Assembly (NCBI GenBank): GCA_018820925.1
Contig: JAHJNJ010000003.1
Coordinates: 59,246-123,245, forward strand
Length of the DNA stretch: 64,000 nucleotides
DNA from: Gammaproteobacteria bacterium
GTDB lineage: Bacteria; Pseudomonadota; Gammaproteobacteria; Burkholderiales; Gallionellaceae
Direction: 5' to 3'
In this document: piece after piece, positions 29,108-39,553 of the stretch
Layout of the letters: each line of letters begins with the position of its first letter
Numbering within the stretch: the first letter of the stretch is position 1
Made by a program: the position numbers and the translations under genes
The notes under the pieces: model-generated
The model's database searches: none
What the model was told of the DNA's origin: nothing
The model's input: the letters and a program-made list of their open reading frames with translations, nothing else

Positions 29108-30133
29108 ATGGATGACAACAAGAGCAAGGCTCTCGCGGCGGCACTGAGCCAGATCGAAAAACAGTTCGGCAAGGGCTCCATCATGCGCCTGGCCGAGGGT
29201 GCGGCGATCAAGGACATTGAAGTCGTCTCCACCGGTTCGCTGGGCCTGGACATCGCCTTGGGCGTCGGCGGCTTGCCGCGCGGTCGTGTGATCGAGATCT
29301 ACGGCCCGGAATCTTCCGGCAAAACCACCCTTACCCTGCAAGTCATCGCCGAGATGCAAAAACTGGGCGGTACTGCCGCTTTCATCGACGCGGAACACGC
29401 GCTGGATCCGCAGTACGCGCAAAAGCTGGGCGTGAAGGTCGAGGATTTGCTCATCTCGCAGCCGGACAACGGCGAACAGGCGCTGGAGATCGTCGACATG
29501 CTGGTGCGCTCCGGTTCGGTAGACATCGTGGTGGTGGACTCCGTTGCCGCCCTGACTCCGAAAGCCGAAATCGAAGGCGAAATGGGCGACGCGCAAATGG
29601 GCCTGCACGCGCGCCTGATGTCGCAAGCCCTGCGCAAACTCACGGCCAACATCAACCGTTCCAACACCATGGTCATCTTCATCAACCAGATCCGCATGAA
29701 GATCGGCGTGATGTTCGGCAACCCCGAAACTACCACCGGCGGCAATGCGCTCAAGTTCTATGCCTCCGTGCGTCTGGACATCCGCCGTACCGGCGCGATC
29801 AAGAAGGGCGACGAAGTCATCGGCAACGAGACCCGCGTCAAAGTGGTCAAGAACAAGGTCGCGCCGCCGTTCAAGGAAGCCCACTTCGACATCCTTTATG
29901 GAGAAGGCATTTCCCGCGAAGGCGAGATCGTCGAACTGGGTGTGGAGCACAAGATCGTCGAGAAATCCGGCGCCTGGTATGCCTACAACGGCGAAAAAAT
30001 AGGCCAGGGCAAGGACAACGCACGCGAATTCCTCAAAAACAATCCGGTGATCGCCGCCGAGATCGAGAACAAGGTGCGCGCCGCGCTCGGCGTCAACGCC
30101 ATGGGTACCAGTGAAGTCGCGGAAGAAGCCTGA
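29108..30133 (+). CDS. recA: Recombinase RecA
   Basis: 341 residues. It begins [20 protein letters not shown], with Walker [13 protein letters not shown] (about 65-76), [11 protein letters not shown], Walker [21 protein letters not shown] (about 140-159) and [20 protein letters not shown] (about 197-216). Central strand-exchange protein, also triggering LexA self-cleavage. The ATG at 29108 has GAAAGGGG upstream and gives the standard N-terminus, unlike an in-frame TTG six codons earlier. recX overlaps its last 23 bases. Confidence 0.99.
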   Translation: MDDNKSKALAAALSQIEKQFGKGSIMRLAEGAAIKDIEVVSTGSLGLDIALGVGGLPRGRVIEIYGPESSGKTTLTLQVIAEMQKLGGTAAFIDAEHALDPQYAQKLGVKVEDLLISQPDNGEQALEIVDMLVRSGSVDIVVVDSVAALTPKAEIEGEMGDAQMGLHARLMSQALRKLTANINRSNTMVIFINQIRMKIGVMFGNPETTTGGNALKFYASVRLDIRRTGAIKKGDEVIGNETRVKVVKNKVAPPFKEAHFDILYGEGISREGEIVELGVEHKIVEKSGAWYAYNGEKIGQGKDNAREFLKNNPVIAAEIENKVRAALGVNAMGTSEVAEEA

Positions 30134-30572
30134 ATTAAGCCTGCGCGTCCGCGCCATGCGGTACTTGGCGCGGCGCGAGCATAGCCGCGCCGAACTGCAG
30201 CAAAAGCTGCTTCCGCATGCGCAAGAGGGCGAAGACCTCAATGCCGTGCTGGACGAGCTCGAAAAACGCAATTGGCTTTCCGATGCGCGCGCCGCCACGC
30301 AATGGGTGGACGCCAAGCGCGGCCGTTTCGGCACCCAGCGCATCGCCCACGAACTCCGCCAAAAAGGCATTCCCGAGAACCTGATCTCCGATGCCCTGCC
30401 GCAGTTGAAAGAAACCGAACTGGATGCGGCGCGTGAGGTATGGCGGAAAAAGTTCGGTATTCAGCCTCAAGATTCCAAAGAGAAAGCCAAACAGGTGAGA
30501 TTTCTGCAATCGCGAGGGTTTTCGATGGATACAATCTTTAAGGTGCTGAGTACAACGGACACGGAGGATTGA
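30111..30572 (+). CDS. recX: Regulatory protein RecX
   Basis: 153 residues, three helical repeats typical of Rec[21 protein letters not shown] (about 12-31), [20 protein letters not shown] (about 47-66) and the final [16 protein letters not shown]. RecX binds RecA filaments and restrains their activity. The GTG start lies inside the recA 3' end (23-base overlap), so it is translationally coupled. After recX the expected alaS neighbour is displaced by three small genes. Confidence 0.93.
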   Translation: MKSRKKPELSLRVRAMRYLARREHSRAELQQKLLPHAQEGEDLNAVLDELEKRNWLSDARAATQWVDAKRGRFGTQRIAHELRQKGIPENLISDALPQLKETELDAAREVWRKKFGIQPQDSKEKAKQVRFLQSRGFSMDTIFKVLSTTDTED

Positions 30573-30574
30573 CG

Positions 30575-30817
30575 ATGCCTGTTATATTGCGATACAAAGG
30601 CTACACGTTCTTCTTCTTTTCCAACGAAGGAAACCCAAGAGAGCCGCTCCATATACACGTGCGAAGAGGTGGGGCGACAGCAAAATTCTGGCTTGAGCCG
30701 CAAGTTGCCCTCGCTGAAAGTTACGGATTAAGCGGTCAGGAATTGAACGAACTTGCAAAAGTGGTTGGCGATAACCGCCAATTGATAGAAAGGACATGGT
30801 ATGAGTTCTTTGGCTAA
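30575..30817 (+). CDS. DUF4160 domain protein
   Basis: 80 residues matching the DUF4160 pattern: start MPVILRYKGYTFFFFSNEG, then the conserved EPLHIHVRRGGATAKFWLEP (about 25-44) and a C-terminal helix with NRQLIERTWYEFFG. GGAGG sits 7 bases before the ATG at 30575, favoured over an in-frame TTG two codons upstream. It overlaps the following DUF2442 gene by 17 bases. Such DUF4160-DUF2442 pairs are frequent in accessory DNA and resemble toxin-antitoxin modules in size and arrangement, but activity is not established here. Confidence 0.88.
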   Translation: MPVILRYKGYTFFFFSNEGNPREPLHIHVRRGGATAKFWLEPQVALAESYGLSGQELNELAKVVGDNRQLIERTWYEFFG

Positions 30818-31055
30818 AGCAGTCAGTTTTGATGCGAACACAATGTGGGTGGACTTCGTCGATGGGCGCAAGCTGGGTGTGCCTTTGGCCTATTTTCCGC
30901 GGCTGTTGAATGCAACACCCTCGCAGCGCGAACATTTGGAAATCAGCGGTGGCGGCAGCGGATTACACTGGGATGAGATAGACGAGGATATCAGCGTTGA
31001 GAATCTGTTGCTCGGTATTGGCGATAGAACGAAGAACCATTTGATGGCGGCTTGA
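30801..31055 (+). CDS. DUF2442 domain protein
   Basis: 84 residues. DUF2442 features: MWVDFVDGRKLGVPLAYFPRL (about 15-35), REHLEISGGGSGLHWDEIDEDISVENLL with the family WxxIDEDISV motif (about 57-66). Predicted small soluble beta/alpha protein. The ATG has AAGGA upstream, inside the 3' end of the DUF4160 gene, so the two are translationally coupled. Likely partner, perhaps the antitoxin half, of that gene. This is inferred from pairing and not seen directly. Confidence 0.9.
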   Translation: MSSLAKAVSFDANTMWVDFVDGRKLGVPLAYFPRLLNATPSQREHLEISGGGSGLHWDEIDEDISVENLLLGIGDRTKNHLMAA

Positions 31056-31122
31056 ATTTATTGCGAAGCGGATTACATTTAAAATTCGGTCTAAGTTACT
31101 TTAGGTGCATCAAACTCCGATT

Positions 31123-31755
31123 ATGACGACGAATGAACTGTGGAAGTACTCCACAACGTTTGACGGGGTCAGGCTCGCTCGACTAACGGCGTTAAAGGAC
31201 TTCGGCGAGGTAGTCGCGCACATGCAAAGCTCGATCCGAGACATTCAACTACGGCCAAGCAAGGGGCGCGAGGTTGAACTTCAAGCATGTGTCCAACCTA
31301 TATTCACTGTCTCTGTTGATGGTGACACTTTCGATGCATTCTTTAACAGCCCAGTCGGGTACCGTGCTAGCTATCTCAAAGATGCCAATCAAGGATTGCT
31401 GGCTAACCTAGTCATTGTAGAGTCATTGCTTGAGCGGCTGTTGTCCGTTGCCCAGCAACAATGCATTCCCGAGCTTTGCGCTATCGACGTACGAGCTTCG
31501 CTTCTCGCTACCTCTTGCAAGGTTTGGATTCATGAAGATGATTTTCCCTTCCAGGCACTAACGAGAGACCTTGCGATCGAACCATGGCTTCATGAGGCCG
31601 CTGTCGGCGAACGAAAGGCCACGTGGGGTCTATGCGCACCGACGGGCACCCGACTCGAAGTGAAAGGTGCACTGCTCGACCCTTCTGGACACGAAATAGT
31701 CCCGCGACAGAAGATACTTCGCCGCTATGAGATCCAACGCTTTGGCTTCTCCTAG
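31123..31755 (+). CDS. Hypothetical protein, no family recognised
   Basis: 210 residues from the ATG at 31123. A GTG at 31105 would add six residues, and neither has a good ribosome-binding site. No signal peptide or transmembrane segment. Composition is mixed and the sequence is probably globular, with a helical middle (LANLVIVESLLERLLSVAQQ, about 88-107) and a strand-rich C-terminus ending RRYEIQRFGF. Codon use is less GC-biased than in recA or alaS. It lies alone between the DUF2442 gene and alaS, in a stretch that appears inserted into the recX-alaS neighbourhood. Function unknown. Confidence 0.65.
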   Translation: MTTNELWKYSTTFDGVRLARLTALKDFGEVVAHMQSSIRDIQLRPSKGREVELQACVQPIFTVSVDGDTFDAFFNSPVGYRASYLKDANQGLLANLVIVESLLERLLSVAQQQCIPELCAIDVRASLLATSCKVWIHEDDFPFQALTRDLAIEPWLHEAAVGERKATWGLCAPTGTRLEVKGALLDPSGHEIVPRQKILRRYEIQRFGFS

Positions 31756-31844
31756 TGCGCATAGGTTACAAAAAGCGTAGTGCATTGCACCGGATGTTTT
31801 TGGGCAAATGGCGCAATGCTCGCCGGTTATTGCACTCTACAAGG

Positions 31845-31862
31845 ACGGCCAGTTCTGGCCGT
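31845..31862. repeat. Palindrome upstream of alaS, possible terminator
   Basis: ACGGCCAG (31845-31852) and CTGGCCGT (31855-31862) are perfect reverse complements separated by TT. The RNA hairpin would have a 6-bp stem with a 6-base loop and be followed by TCTCC. It may end transcription of the upstream hypothetical gene or act as an operator for alaS. Confidence 0.45.
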
Positions 31863-31890
31863 TCTCCCCAAGCGGCTAAATTCCTCCCCA

Positions 31891-31899
31891 TGGTATGAT
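31891..31899 (+). promoter_or_regulatory. Extended -10 element for alaS
   Basis: TGGTATGAT is an extended -10 (TGN-TATGAT) 52 bases before the alaS start. No convincing -35 is seen. Confidence 0.4.
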
Positions 31900-31951
31900 G
31901 CGCGCCTTGTCCAGCTTGGCTGGAATGTGACTATTGAGTTCAGGGTGCATC

Positions 31952-34573
<2,622 letters not shown>

Positions 34574-34581
34574 GCCGGAAA

Positions 34582-34905
34582 ATGCAGCCAATGTTCAGGA
34601 ATATCATTTCTCCTTTGCGGCGCGGTTTGATTGCCATGCGCTCTATTGAGGACACCCAGCGTTTGTATATCCGCAAAGAGCTTTATCAGGCAAGAGGCGC
34701 AATTCGCCTGCTGATAAAACGCCGCAATGGCGAAAAATGGAGCGCCGAAGAGCGCGCGCGATTGCTGCATGACTTGCGGGCCATATCCCATCTGAGTCCC
34801 TACCTGATCCCGCTGCTCATGCCCGGCGGGGTTTTGTTGTTGCCGCTAGTTGCATGGTGGATGGATTTTCGACGCAAGAAACGCAAAAATACACAGGATC
34901 GGTAA
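34582..34905 (+). CDS. Small membrane protein with LETM1-like hydrophobic end
   Basis: 107 residues. A basic N-terminal helix region (LRRGLIAMRSIEDTQRLYIR, about 14-33) and a charged middle are followed by a single hydrophobic segment (about 75-95, YLIPLLMPGGVLLLPLVAWW) and a basic tail. The segment with Pro-Gly-Gly and downstream RRKKR recalls the membrane-anchoring part of LETM1-like proteins, which is a tentative match. It starts 9 bases after alaS and is probably co-transcribed with it. Function unknown. Confidence 0.65.
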   Translation: MQPMFRNIISPLRRGLIAMRSIEDTQRLYIRKELYQARGAIRLLIKRRNGEKWSAEERARLLHDLRAISHLSPYLIPLLMPGGVLLLPLVAWWMDFRRKKRKNTQDR

Positions 34906-35304
34906 GCGGTATTCAACCACAATGGTTTAAGCTGCAGTTTGGTTAGTCCAGTCTCGCGAGCGGTTCCCGCGCTGCAACGACTTTGTCGCCCCCATACGAA
35001 AGGTATGGGCAATCTGCCGCTTCGCTACGTCCGTACAAAATTGATGCTGTCGCAGAAGCACCAGGCAAGCAGTAAGCAACCCAGAGCATCTGGCGACTGC
35101 GGCGGCATCTGTTACTGCATGGGTCAAGATCGGGCTCTGATCGAAAAATAGTCAGAAACCCCTGTTTATTCATTGTTTTGGTGGGTTGCCAAATGGCGTA
35201 CTGCTAGTGTAGGGTACGCACCGGAATGGAAATGAAGCGCGGGGAAGTTTGTTGTGCCGGACGTGCCGCGTCGTTTCCGGATAATTTCAAGGGTGTAGCA
35301 GGCA
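34906..35304. other. 399-base stretch without a convincing gene
   Basis: Only short open frames are present, without ribosome-binding sites or recognisable sequence. It contains a perfect hairpin CCCATAC-GAAAG-GTATGGG (34991-35009) and GATC/GATC and CCGG-type short dyads. It must also hold the promoter of the response-regulator gene, although I see only a weak TTGCCA (35186-35191) - 18 - TAGGGT (35210-35215). A decayed gene or a structured RNA is possible. Confidence 0.5.
34991..35009. repeat. Perfect 7-bp hairpin
   Basis: CCCATAC (34991-34997), loop GAAAG, GTATGGG (35003-35009). No T-run follows, so it is not a typical terminator. It is the clearest structural element of this gene-free interval. 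Confidence 0.5.
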
Positions 35305-35763
35305 ATGCTTAGACAAGCGAACGAGACGGTACTGTTGGTTGAAGATGACGAGGCCGAGATTCTCCTGATACAGCAGGCGGTGGCGAGTTGTCCGGAGGAA
35401 TTGCACCTTGCGGTAGCGCACGATACCGTCGAGGCGCTGGAATGGCTGACCGATACTGTCGAACGCGGTTATGCAATGCCGCGCATGATTCTGCTGGATC
35501 TGAAGCTTCCAAAACTTGCGGGTCTGGCGGTACTTCGCACCCTGCGCCTGGAGGCGCGTCTGCAGGATGTGCCCATTGTCGTGTTTTCAGAATTGCATGA
35601 ACCATCCGATGTGGTGCTGAGTTACCAGTTGGGCGCCAACAGTTTCGTCGAGAGACCGGCTGATCTGGCCGAATTCACACAACTCCTGCGTGAACTGGCC
35701 CAGCGCGGCTGGTTGAGCGGCAAGGGGTTGCACCATTCCGATCCAGAGTCCATGTCAGCATAA
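35305..35763 (+). CDS. Single-domain response regulator (Rcp1-like)
   Basis: 152 residues, essentially one receiver domain. Acidic pocket VEDDEAE (about 12-18), phospho-acceptor aspartate in ILLDLKLPKLAGLAVL (about 63-78), conserved Ser in VFSELHE (about 97). The normally invariant lysine of the K-P motif is replaced: NSFVERPADL has Arg at that position. The long loop and YQLGANSFVE resemble Rcp1-type regulators partnered with phytochrome or hybrid kinases. No output domain and no histidine kinase nearby. Start ATG preceded by GGGTGTAGCAGGCA. Confidence 0.9.
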   Translation: MLRQANETVLLVEDDEAEILLIQQAVASCPEELHLAVAHDTVEALEWLTDTVERGYAMPRMILLDLKLPKLAGLAVLRTLRLEARLQDVPIVVFSELHEPSDVVLSYQLGANSFVERPADLAEFTQLLRELAQRGWLSGKGLHHSDPESMSA

Positions 35764-35779
35764 GCGGACTGCATCCGCT
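35763..35779. terminator. Weak dyad between convergent genes
   Basis: AGCGGA (35763-35768) - CTGCA - TCCGCT (35774-35779) overlaps the response-regulator stop codon and lies between it and the convergent phosphomannomutase gene. There is no T-run, so termination function is uncertain. Confidence 0.3.
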
Positions 35780-35805
35780 GCAGGGCAACGCAGCCAAGCG
35801 ATACC

Positions 35806-37182
35806 TTAGAACGGCAACGACAACGCGGGTGCGGCTTTCAGCAACACACGGCGGAAATCATCCTGAATTCGTCGCAATGCGGCGGCATCGTCGGCTTCGA
35901 AACGCAGCACGATCACGGGTGTGGTATTGGAGGGACGCATCAGGCCGAAGCCGTCGGGATATTCCACACGCAGTCCATCAATCGTGATGATGTCTTTGGC
36001 ATCGGTGAAGCGGGCTTCGTCCTGCAGCCGCGCGATCAGGCTGTGGTTCACGCCTTCGGCCGTGTGAATATGCAATTCCGGAGTGCATACCGCATCCGGC
36101 AGGGCATTCAGCGTGGCGTTGGCATCGGCCACCTTGCTTAATATCTCCAGCAGCCGGGCACCGGCATAGAGCCCGTCATCGAAGCCGTACCAGCGTTCCT
36201 TGAAAAACACGTGGCCGCTCATCTCCCCGGCCAGCAGTGCGCCGGTCTCGCGCATCTTGGCTTTGACCAGCGAATGCCCGGTTTTCCATAGCGTCGGTTT
36301 GCCGCCGTGTTCGCGTATCCACGGGAACAGGTTGCGCGTGGACTTCACGTCGAAAATGATCTCGGCGCCCGCATTGCGGCTCAGCACGTCGGCGGCGAAC
36401 AGCATCAGTTGGCGGTCTGGGAAAATGATCTTGCCGTCTTTGGTGACCACGCCCAGTCTGTCGCCATCGCCGTCGAAGGCCAGGCCCAGTTCGCTATCGT
36501 TGTCGCGTAAGGCTGCAATCAAATCCACCAGATTATGCGGATCGGAAGGGTCGGGATGATGGTTGGGGAAGTTGCCATCCACCTCGCAGAATAGTTCGGT
36601 CACCTTGCAGCCGATGCCGCGATACAGCTTGGCGGCGAAATCGCCCGCCACACCGTTGCCGCAATCCACTGTGATATTGAGCGGGCGCGCCAGTTTGATA
36701 TCGCCGACGATGCGCGCCAGGTATTCCGGCGCAATGTCGTATTGCGAGTAGCTGCCGTTGCCGTGCGCCAGATCGTTCGTTTCGATGCGGGTGCGCAGTT
36801 TCTGGATGGTCTCGCCGGACAGGGTTTCGCCCGCCAGCACCATCTTCAGGCCGTTGTAATCGGGCGGGTTGTGGCTGCCGGTGATCATCACCGCGCAATC
36901 GGTTTTGAGCTGGAAGGCGGCGAAGTACGTCATGGGCGTGGCCACCCTGCCCACGTCGATCACGTCGATACCGCTCTTCCGGATACCTTGCGCCAGCGCC
37001 TTGGCGAACTCGGGGCCGGACAGGCGGCCGTCGCGGCCGATGGCGATACTGTGTTGTTTGCGAGCGACCGCTTCCGAGCCGATGGCATGACCGATGGCTT
37101 CGACAATCTCGTTCGTCAGCGTCTTGCCGACGATGCCGCGTATGTCATAGGCCTTGAAAATTTCTTTGGGAACGTTTGCCAT
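35806..37182 (-). CDS. algC: Phosphomannomutase/phosphoglucomutase
   Basis: 458 residues, alpha-D-phosphohexomutase family (AlgC/ManB type), interconverting hexose 1- and 6-phosphates for LPS and polysaccharide precursors. Start FKAYDIRGIVGKTL, phosphoserine loop in VMITGSHNPPDYNGLKMVL (about 97-115), metal loop LAFDGDGDRLGVV (about 230-242), sugar-binding GEMSGHVFFKERW (about 315-327), and C-terminal VEYPDGFGLMRPSNTTP. The start at 37182 is 2 bases after the waaF stop. Upstream residues in the same frame overlap waaF and match nothing. Last gene of the ilvE-waaF run. Confidence 0.94.
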   Translation of the reverse strand: MANVPKEIFKAYDIRGIVGKTLTNEIVEAIGHAIGSEAVARKQHSIAIGRDGRLSGPEFAKALAQGIRKSGIDVIDVGRVATPMTYFAAFQLKTDCAVMITGSHNPPDYNGLKMVLAGETLSGETIQKLRTRIETNDLAHGNGSYSQYDIAPEYLARIVGDIKLARPLNITVDCGNGVAGDFAAKLYRGIGCKVTELFCEVDGNFPNHHPDPSDPHNLVDLIAALRDNDSELGLAFDGDGDRLGVVTKDGKIIFPDRQLMLFAADVLSRNAGAEIIFDVKSTRNLFPWIREHGGKPTLWKTGHSLVKAKMRETGALLAGEMSGHVFFKERWYGFDDGLYAGARLLEILSKVADANATLNALPDAVCTPELHIHTAEGVNHSLIARLQDEARFTDAKDIITIDGLRVEYPDGFGLMRPSNTTPVIVLRFEADDAAALRRIQDDFRRVLLKAAPALSLPF

Positions 37183-37184
37183 GA

Positions 37185-38198
37185 TTAGTTTTTCGTATGA
37201 ATAGGGAGGTGGCGCAGGACTTCTTTCGGCGGGATTTTGATCATGCAATTGAAATGCCCGAGCGGACACTCGCGCTTGAAGCAGGGGCTGCACGGCAGGT
37301 CGAGCTTGAGCACCTGCGCCTGGTCGGACAGCGGCGGCGTGAACTGCGGGCTGCTGGAGCCGAAGATTGCCGCCATGGGCCGGTCGAGCGCGGCGGCGAT
37401 GTGCATCAAACCCGAGTCATTGCTGACCACCAGATCGGCACACGCCAGCAGCGCGATGGCTTCGGCAAGATCGGTCACGCCGCACAGGTTGCGGCAGGGT
37501 TCGTTGCCCAGCGCGATGATTTTCTCGGCGACCTGGGAGTCTTTGGGCGATCCGATCAGCCAGACCGCATAGCCCTGTGCGCGCAAGAGCTGGGCCAGTT
37601 CCGCGTAGTAGGACGTAGGCCAGCGTTTTGCGGGGCCATACTCGGCGCCGGGACAGAACGCGGCGACGGGCTTGTCCAGCGTCAAATCAAACTTGGCGAG
37701 CACTTGTTGACGCTGTGCTTCGCTTACCTGCAGTTGCGGATGGGGAAGCGGGAGGTTGGTCTCGCTTCCCGGCGCTTCGGTCAGTTGCACAAAGCGTTCC
37801 ACCATCAGCGGCAATTGTTTTTTGTTCAACTTGCGCGCGTCGTTGAGCAGCCCGTAGCGCATTTCGCCGACATAGCCGGTGCGCACCGGGATATTGGCAA
37901 AGAAGGGAACCAGCGCGGATTTCCAGGAATTGGGCAGGACGATGGCCTTGTCGTAGTGCGCGTCGCGCAACTGCAGACCGAGACGGCGCCGGGCGGCAAA
38001 TTCGAAATCTCCATGCGGGAAGGGATTGTTGATGACATCATGGATTTCAGGCATTTTTCGCAGCAACTTCTCCGTCCACGGCGGAGCCAGCACATCGATG
38101 CGTGCACCGGGGTAACGCTGCAGCAGGCGGTGCAGCATGGGCTGCATCAGCATGCAGTCGCCTACCCAGCTTGGCGCGATGATCAGGATCTTTTCCAC
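37185..38198 (-). CDS. waaF: ADP-heptose:LPS heptosyltransferase II
   Basis: 337 residues, GT-B glycosyltransferase of family 9 adding the second heptose of the LPS inner core. It begins MEKILIIAPSWVGDCMLMQP (the acceptor loop) and has FCPGAEYGPAKRWPTSYYAEL (about 180-200), ADLVVSNDSGLMHIAAALDRP (about 254-274) and FGSSSPQFTPPL, all typical of WaaF. No obvious strong ribosome-binding site. It follows the zinc-finger gene and is 2 bases before algC, linking it with sugar-nucleotide supply for the envelope. Confidence 0.95.
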   Translation of the reverse strand: MEKILIIAPSWVGDCMLMQPMLHRLLQRYPGARIDVLAPPWTEKLLRKMPEIHDVINNPFPHGDFEFAARRRLGLQLRDAHYDKAIVLPNSWKSALVPFFANIPVRTGYVGEMRYGLLNDARKLNKKQLPLMVERFVQLTEAPGSETNLPLPHPQLQVSEAQRQQVLAKFDLTLDKPVAAFCPGAEYGPAKRWPTSYYAELAQLLRAQGYAVWLIGSPKDSQVAEKIIALGNEPCRNLCGVTDLAEAIALLACADLVVSNDSGLMHIAAALDRPMAAIFGSSSPQFTPPLSDQAQVLKLDLPCSPCFKRECPLGHFNCMIKIPPKEVLRHLPIHTKN

Positions 38199-38229
38199 GT
38201 GATGGCGAGTAAAAAGAGAGTGCTACGAT

Positions 38230-38430
38230 TTAATGATGGGCATGAGGCCGCTCACCCTTGAACCTGAACAGGGTTCCGCAATAGGGACAGCGCGCCTCCC
38301 CCAGTTTTTCCACCGGGATGGCAACGCGTGGATGCGAGTTCCACAGGCTGGTCGACGGTGTGGGGCAGAACAGGGGCAATGCCTCGGCGCCGACTTCGAC
38401 GTATTGCTGCTGGGTATTTTCGTTGGACAT
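38230..38430 (-). CDS. Small zinc-finger (zf-CHCC) protein
   Basis: 66 residues. One Cys (LFCPTP), one His (SHPRV) and the pair in CPYCGTLF form the C-H-C-C set of the zf-CHCC family, related to the NDUFS6-like small subunit of complex I in eukaryotes. It ends in a His-rich tail. The ATG at 38430 has GGAG upstream. It lies between ilvE (24 bases upstream) and waaF, a placement I recall from other betaproteobacteria. Role unknown. Confidence 0.88.
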   Translation of the reverse strand: MSNENTQQQYVEVGAEALPLFCPTPSTSLWNSHPRVAIPVEKLGEARCPYCGTLFRFKGERPHAHH

Positions 38431-38454
38431 GCTCTCCACCTGTTTGTTGAGTCG

Positions 38455-39375
38455 TTATACGTGTGCCAGCCAATGGGCATATTGGGCATTCTTTCCGGCG
38501 ACGATGTCGAAGAAAGTCGCCTGCAGTTTTGCCGTGATCGGCCCGCGGCTGCCTGAACCGATGGTGCGGGTATCGAGTTCGCGGATGGGCGTGACTTCGG
38601 CAGCGGTGCCGGTGAAGAACGCTTCATCGGCACAATACACTTCATCGCGCGTAATGCGTTTCTCGATCAGTTCCAGCCCCATGTCTTTCGCCAGCGTGAC
38701 AATGGAGTCGCGCGTGATGCCTTCCAGGCACGAAGTCAGGTCCGGCGTATAGAGCTTGCCCTTCTTCACGATGAAGATGTTTTCTCCTGCGCCTTCGGCC
38801 ACGTAGCCGTCCACGTCCAGCAGCAGGGCCTCGTCGTAACCGTCGTGCGCCACTTCCTGGTGCGCCAGGATGGAATTGGTGTAGGTGCCGACCGACTTGG
38901 AGCGGCACATGTTGATGTTCACGTGATGGCGGGTGAAGCTGGATGTCTTGACGCGGATGCCCTTGGCCATGCCTTCCTCGCCCAGATAGGCACCCCACGG
39001 CCAGGCGGCCACGGCCACGTGCACACTGATGTTGGTGGCGGCGATACCCATTCCCTCCGAACCGTAGAACACGATGGGGCGGATGTAGCAGGATTCCAGC
39101 TTGTTGGTGCGCACGACTTCTTTTTGCGCTTCCAGCAGGGTTTCCTTGTCGTACGGCATCTTCATCTTGAAGATGAAGGCCGAATTGAACAGGCGGTCGG
39201 TATGTTCCTGCAGGCGGAATATCGCAGTCCCTTGCGTGGTTTTATACGCCCGCACCCCTTCGAACACGCCCATGCCGTAATGCAGGGTATGGGTGAGCAC
39301 GTGGGTCGTGGCTTCGCGCCAGGGTACGAGCTTGCCGTCGTACCAGATGAAGCCGTCGCGGTCGGACATGGACAT
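38455..39375 (-). CDS. ilvE: Branched-chain amino acid aminotransferase
   Basis: 306 residues, fold-type IV PLP enzyme performing the last step of leucine, isoleucine and valine synthesis. Start [31 protein letters not shown] (about 33-43), PLP lysine in [13 protein letters not shown] (about 157-169), [19 protein letters not shown] (about 196-214). The ATG at 39375 has AAGGAAAATC upstream. Residues further upstream in the frame are not family-like. First gene of the minus-strand ilvE-zf-waaF-algC run, and it complements the leu genes elsewhere in the window. Confidence 0.96.
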   Translation of the reverse strand: MSMSDRDGFIWYDGKLVPWREATTHVLTHTLHYGMGVFEGVRAYKTTQGTAIFRLQEHTDRLFNSAFIFKMKMPYDKETLLEAQKEVVRTNKLESCYIRPIVFYGSEGMGIAATNISVHVAVAAWPWGAYLGEEGMAKGIRVKTSSFTRHHVNINMCRSKSVGTYTNSILAHQEVAHDGYDEALLLDVDGYVAEGAGENIFIVKKGKLYTPDLTSCLEGITRDSIVTLAKDMGLELIEKRITRDEVYCADEAFFTGTAAEVTPIRELDTRTIGSGSRGPITAKLQATFFDIVAGKNAQYAHWLAHV

Positions 39376-39553
39376 GTTGATTTTCCTTCGTTCGTTTAGT
39401 TGTTGCGAGGGCAGGGATTCTAGCTGGTTCTGCACCGATTATGAAGGGCGGGTAACGAACCCTTGTCCGGCGCTGTGTTATGCGCGTATTTCTTTTGTTG
39501 TCCGTTCATGTAATCATCATAAACGTTGGGCACGGTGGATATCCGGGGGCAGT

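Noticed and set aside
34939..35151. 70-codon open frame in the gene-free interval
   Set aside because: No ribosome-binding site, odd composition and no recognisable similarity.
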